Part shown: in pieces, positions 61,112-64,000 of the stretch
Numbering within the stretch: position 1 is the first letter of the stretch
Layout of the letters: the number at the start of each line of letters is the position of its first letter
DNA from: Cryoendolithus antarcticus
Taxonomy: Eukaryota; Ascomycota; Dothideomycetes; Cladosporiales; Cladosporiaceae
Assembly (NCBI GenBank): GCA_002077065.1
Contig: NAJO01000011.1
Coordinates: 1 to 64,000 of the forward strand
Length of the DNA: 64,000 bases
Direction: 5' to 3'
The notes under the pieces: model-generated
What the model saw: the letters and a program-made list of their open reading frames with translations, nothing else
The model's database searches: none
What the model was told of the DNA's origin: nothing
Position numbers and translations under genes: made by a program

Positions 61112-62275
61112 TGGATAAGTGCAAGAAGGTCAGATGAGCCAGAGTGCTGGGTTGGCCTCCACATGCGCTGGAATGCTTGAGGCCAGCCTGATATCGCAAT
61201 CCACGACATAACTGCTCTACACGACCGATTCACGGCCATACTAGTAATTGAGGACAGCGTTGCCCACGCTGCTCTGGGCATTCTCGCGGTTCGCACAAGC
61301 AGGACGTTCGCAATGCGTTCAGCAAGGCCAGCTACGACTATGCGCCAGACCCGAGGGTGGTTTCATCATGAGAGCAGACATCTAGCAGCTGATAGATCGG
61401 GCGGCTGCGCTGAATGGTGGATTGATCATGAGGTGTAGTGCAAACAGAAATGAAGCGACTTTGCTTGTGAAGCTGACAAGAAAGGAAGCAAAGTGCTCTG
61501 TGCGCCGGGCCGTCTTGACCTCCGACAGCGCGGCCATTGAACGATGACATCAGTGCAGCACTTTGGGCTCCATACATCCGTGTATCTTGGAGTCGACGAA
61601 GCGCGGCGGACGGCGAAGATGCAGAGTCAACGTGAGGCCGGAGGTGTCAAAGCCTTACGAGGCGTGTCAAGAGCAGGATGCTGAGCTCATGACATGGCCA
61701 GCAAAACGGCAGGACCAAGGACGTGACATCGCGCACGCTGTGGAGCATCGGCGATTCTTCATGCTGTGCCGCCGAAGGATTTCGAGGGTGTGGAGATTCC
61801 GAGTCTTGCGATGCGAGCCTTGGATCTCGAAACCGGACACTTATGTAGGAGCACCTTCAGACGATTTCAGACTGCCACTATATCAAGGAGGCGACAAGTC
61901 CCTCACAAGAAGATCTTCTTCATTCAAGCACTTCCTCCAAGGCATGTCAAGTATCACAAGCTGACCAAGACATTCGGCAAGGCTTCCGAGTAGACAAGGT
62001 TCTTCCCCACAAAAGCGATCTGCCTCAAGCCCAGCCACTGACAGCATCAGCGCATGCAACCTCAACCCAGTTGCATGCGACAGGATCGTCATCGGGCGGA
62101 TTGTGAAGAAAGAAGCTGCAGCGATCATGAAACAGTACACTGAAGTAAGGTATTGCCGTTGCGATTCCCCACAAAGCATGTGGTCTCTTTTCTTCTCTCC
62201 ACATTGTCTCCTTCTGCAGTAAGAGTAAGATCGCCAATGGGCTGGCAGTAGTATTTCCTCATCGATTTCGCCAAC
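61112..62275. other. intergenic, promoter of the second MFS transporter gene
   Basis: About 1.16 kb with only short competing frames. The last 100 bp before 62276 is the likely leader. Nothing else is recognised. Confidence 0.35.
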
Positions 62276-64000
62276 ATGTCGCGCCTCGAACCCATCCAGT
62301 CCGTTCTCGAGCCTTCCGAGATGTCCGAAAAGATCTCCGACAACACCTCCTCTGACAAAGACTCCCTCGACAATATCCCCGCACACAACCCGAACGCCTT
62401 CTCCGGCGTAGGCGAGAAGTCGCCGCCAAAGCATGACGAGATCAACGACAAGTACGAGATTACAGAAGACGACTGCTACGATGAGCTTGGCTACTCGTTC
62501 CCGAAGTGGAAGAAGTGGTATATCCTCACAGTCATCTTTTGGGTGCAGGTCAGCATGAACTTCAACACTTCGCTGTACAGCAATGCCATACCCGGTATTG
62601 AAAAGGAGTTTGGCGTCTCTGCGCAAGCGGCAAGATGCGGGGCGATGATATTCTTGGTGCTGTATGCTTTCGGCTGTGAGCTCTGGGCGCCGTGGAGTGA
62701 GGAGTTCGGAAGATGGCCGATCTTGCAGCTGAGTTTGGGACTGGTGAACTTGTGGCAGCTTCCTGTTGCGCTGGCACCGAATTTCGCTAGCATTATGGTG
62801 GGAAGAGCATTGGGTGGTCTGTCTTCAGCAGGCGGATCAGTCACATTGGGCATGATCGCGGATATCTTCGAGTCGGACAAGCAGCAATACGCGGTCGCAT
62901 ACATTGTGTTCTCGTCAGTCGGAGGATCGATTCTTGGACCGGTGGTGGGAGGCTTCAGCGAGGCATACCTTGATTGGAGGTGAGTCTATCCGACATCTTC
63001 ACCACAATCGCAGCACTGACAACACACAGGTGGTCCATCTGGATCCAGCTGATCTTTGGCGTCGCAATCCAGATCATCCACTTCATCACCGTGCCCGAGA
63101 CCCGCACAACCATCATGATGAACCGCATCGCCAAGAAACGCCGCAAGGCCAACCCAGGCGCGAACGTCTGGGGCCCTGACGAGCTCGTGCCCTTCAAGGA
63201 GCGCTTCTCCGCGAAAGAGGTGATCACAACCTGGATTCGACCCTTCAAGATGTTCCTGACAGAGCCGATCGTCTTGGTCCTGTCCCTCCTCTCTGGCTTC
63301 AGCGACGCCCTAATCTTCATGTTCATCCAGTCCTTTAGCATCGTGTACAAGCAGTGGGGCTTCAGCACAGTCCAGGTCGGTCTCTCGTTCTGCAGTATCG
63401 GAGTTGGCTACCTCCTTGCCTGGATCCTATTCATCCCGGCCATCAAGCGCAATATCAAGGAGCGGACTGAGCATCCCGAGTCTGAGCGCGCACAGTACGA
63501 GAGCAGATTGTGGTTCCTGCTCTACACCGCGCCTTGCCTGCCAATCGGTCTGATCGGCTTCGCATGGACGATCCAAGGCCCGCCCATTCACTGGATCGGC
63601 AGCATGATCTTCGCGGCCATCATCGGCATTGCCAACTATGCCATCTACATGGCCACGATCGACTATATGATCTGCGCGTACGGTCCTTACTCCGCCTCTG
63701 CAACAGGCGGCAATGGCTGGTCTCGCGACTTCTTGGCTGGTGTCCTTACAATCCCAGCAACGCCATTCTTCACCAACATCGGCGCAAGCTCAGGCAAGAA
63801 CCTGGAGTACGCTTGCACGATACTCTTCTGCATCTCCTTCATACTGGTGATCGCAGTCTACGTGATCTACTGGAAGGGACCGGTGTTGAGGAAACGCTCG
63901 CCTTTCGCGCAGAAGTTGCAAGGTGCTAAGGACGACAGCACTGGGCGGAAGATGAGCTATATCTCGCAGTCTGGCACTGAGCGACGAGGCAGTGAGTCCT
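62276..64000 (+). CDS. MFS drug/polyamine transporter (DHA1-type), 3' end cut by window
   Basis: Exon 1 is 62276-62979, the intron is 62980-63029 (GTGAGT donor, ACACAG acceptor, phase 2), and exon 2 runs from 63030 to the window edge without a stop. About 560 residues are visible. The acidic Ser-rich cytosolic N-terminus (about 80 residues) is followed by the first helix (WYILTVIFWVQVSMNFNTSL). Family features are IPGIEKEFGVSAQAARCG, LWAPWSEEFGRWPILQ (MFS motif A region), VGRALGGLSSAGGSVTLGMI and a GPVVGGF segment, the motif C of H+-drug antiporters. The second half has CAYGPYSASATGGNGWSRDF. This fits fungal DHA1 polyamine/multidrug exporters of the plasma membrane. The Ser-rich tail (KMSYISQSGTERRGS) is nearly complete. 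Confidence 0.92.

Overview
The window looks like nuclear DNA of a filamentous ascomycete, most plausibly a Dothideomycete. Genes carry short introns (about 50-60 bp, typically GTGAGT...CTAAC...CAG), third codon positions are GC-rich, and there are many HET-domain and NACHT genes plus fungal-type secreted proteases and MFS transporters. No tRNA, rRNA, CRISPR array or intact transposon was recognised. The taxonomic placement is an inference from gene content.

Layout. 1-3 kb: the 3' end of an unknown gene, a protein with a transposase-like HTH, and a small two-exon gene. 4-14.4 kb: three HET-domain genes in tandem on the minus strand, interrupted by a Ser/Thr-rich single-pass membrane protein. 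The first HET gene is open. The other two are broken by frameshifts, and the third also by a stop codon. 14.8-23.5 kb: an FAD monooxygenase divergent from a PQ-loop vacuolar transporter, two disordered proteins, and a membrane-protein relic with three in-frame stops. 24.2-27.1 kb: a decayed HET-NACHT-ankyrin NLR. 27.2-33.3 kb: an aspartic protease, a small secreted protein and a five-exon MFS transporter. 34.8-38.5 kb: a fungal SLATT (2TM effector) gene divergent from an intact HET gene. 39-48 kb: an F-box/LRR-like protein, a small secreted protein, two relatives sharing a degenerate J-like motif, a GT31-like glycosyltransferase with one frameshift, and an SDR. 48.5-51.9 kb: two decayed orphan genes. 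52.5-57.2 kb: an RBR-type E3 ligase and an S28 serine peptidase. 57.5-61.1 kb: two related coiled-coil orphan genes and a Ser/Pro/Tyr-rich reading frame, all damaged. 62.3-64 kb: a second MFS transporter running off the end.

The main theme is self/non-self recognition (HET, NLR, SLATT) mixed with ordinary metabolic, transport and secretory genes. Lesions are concentrated in HET, NLR and orphan families, while most metabolic and transport genes are open. Many lesions are single-base changes in short G/C runs, so local consensus error has to be excluded before all of them are called pseudogenes. The most interesting candidate system is the divergent SLATT/HET pair at 34.8-38.5 kb.
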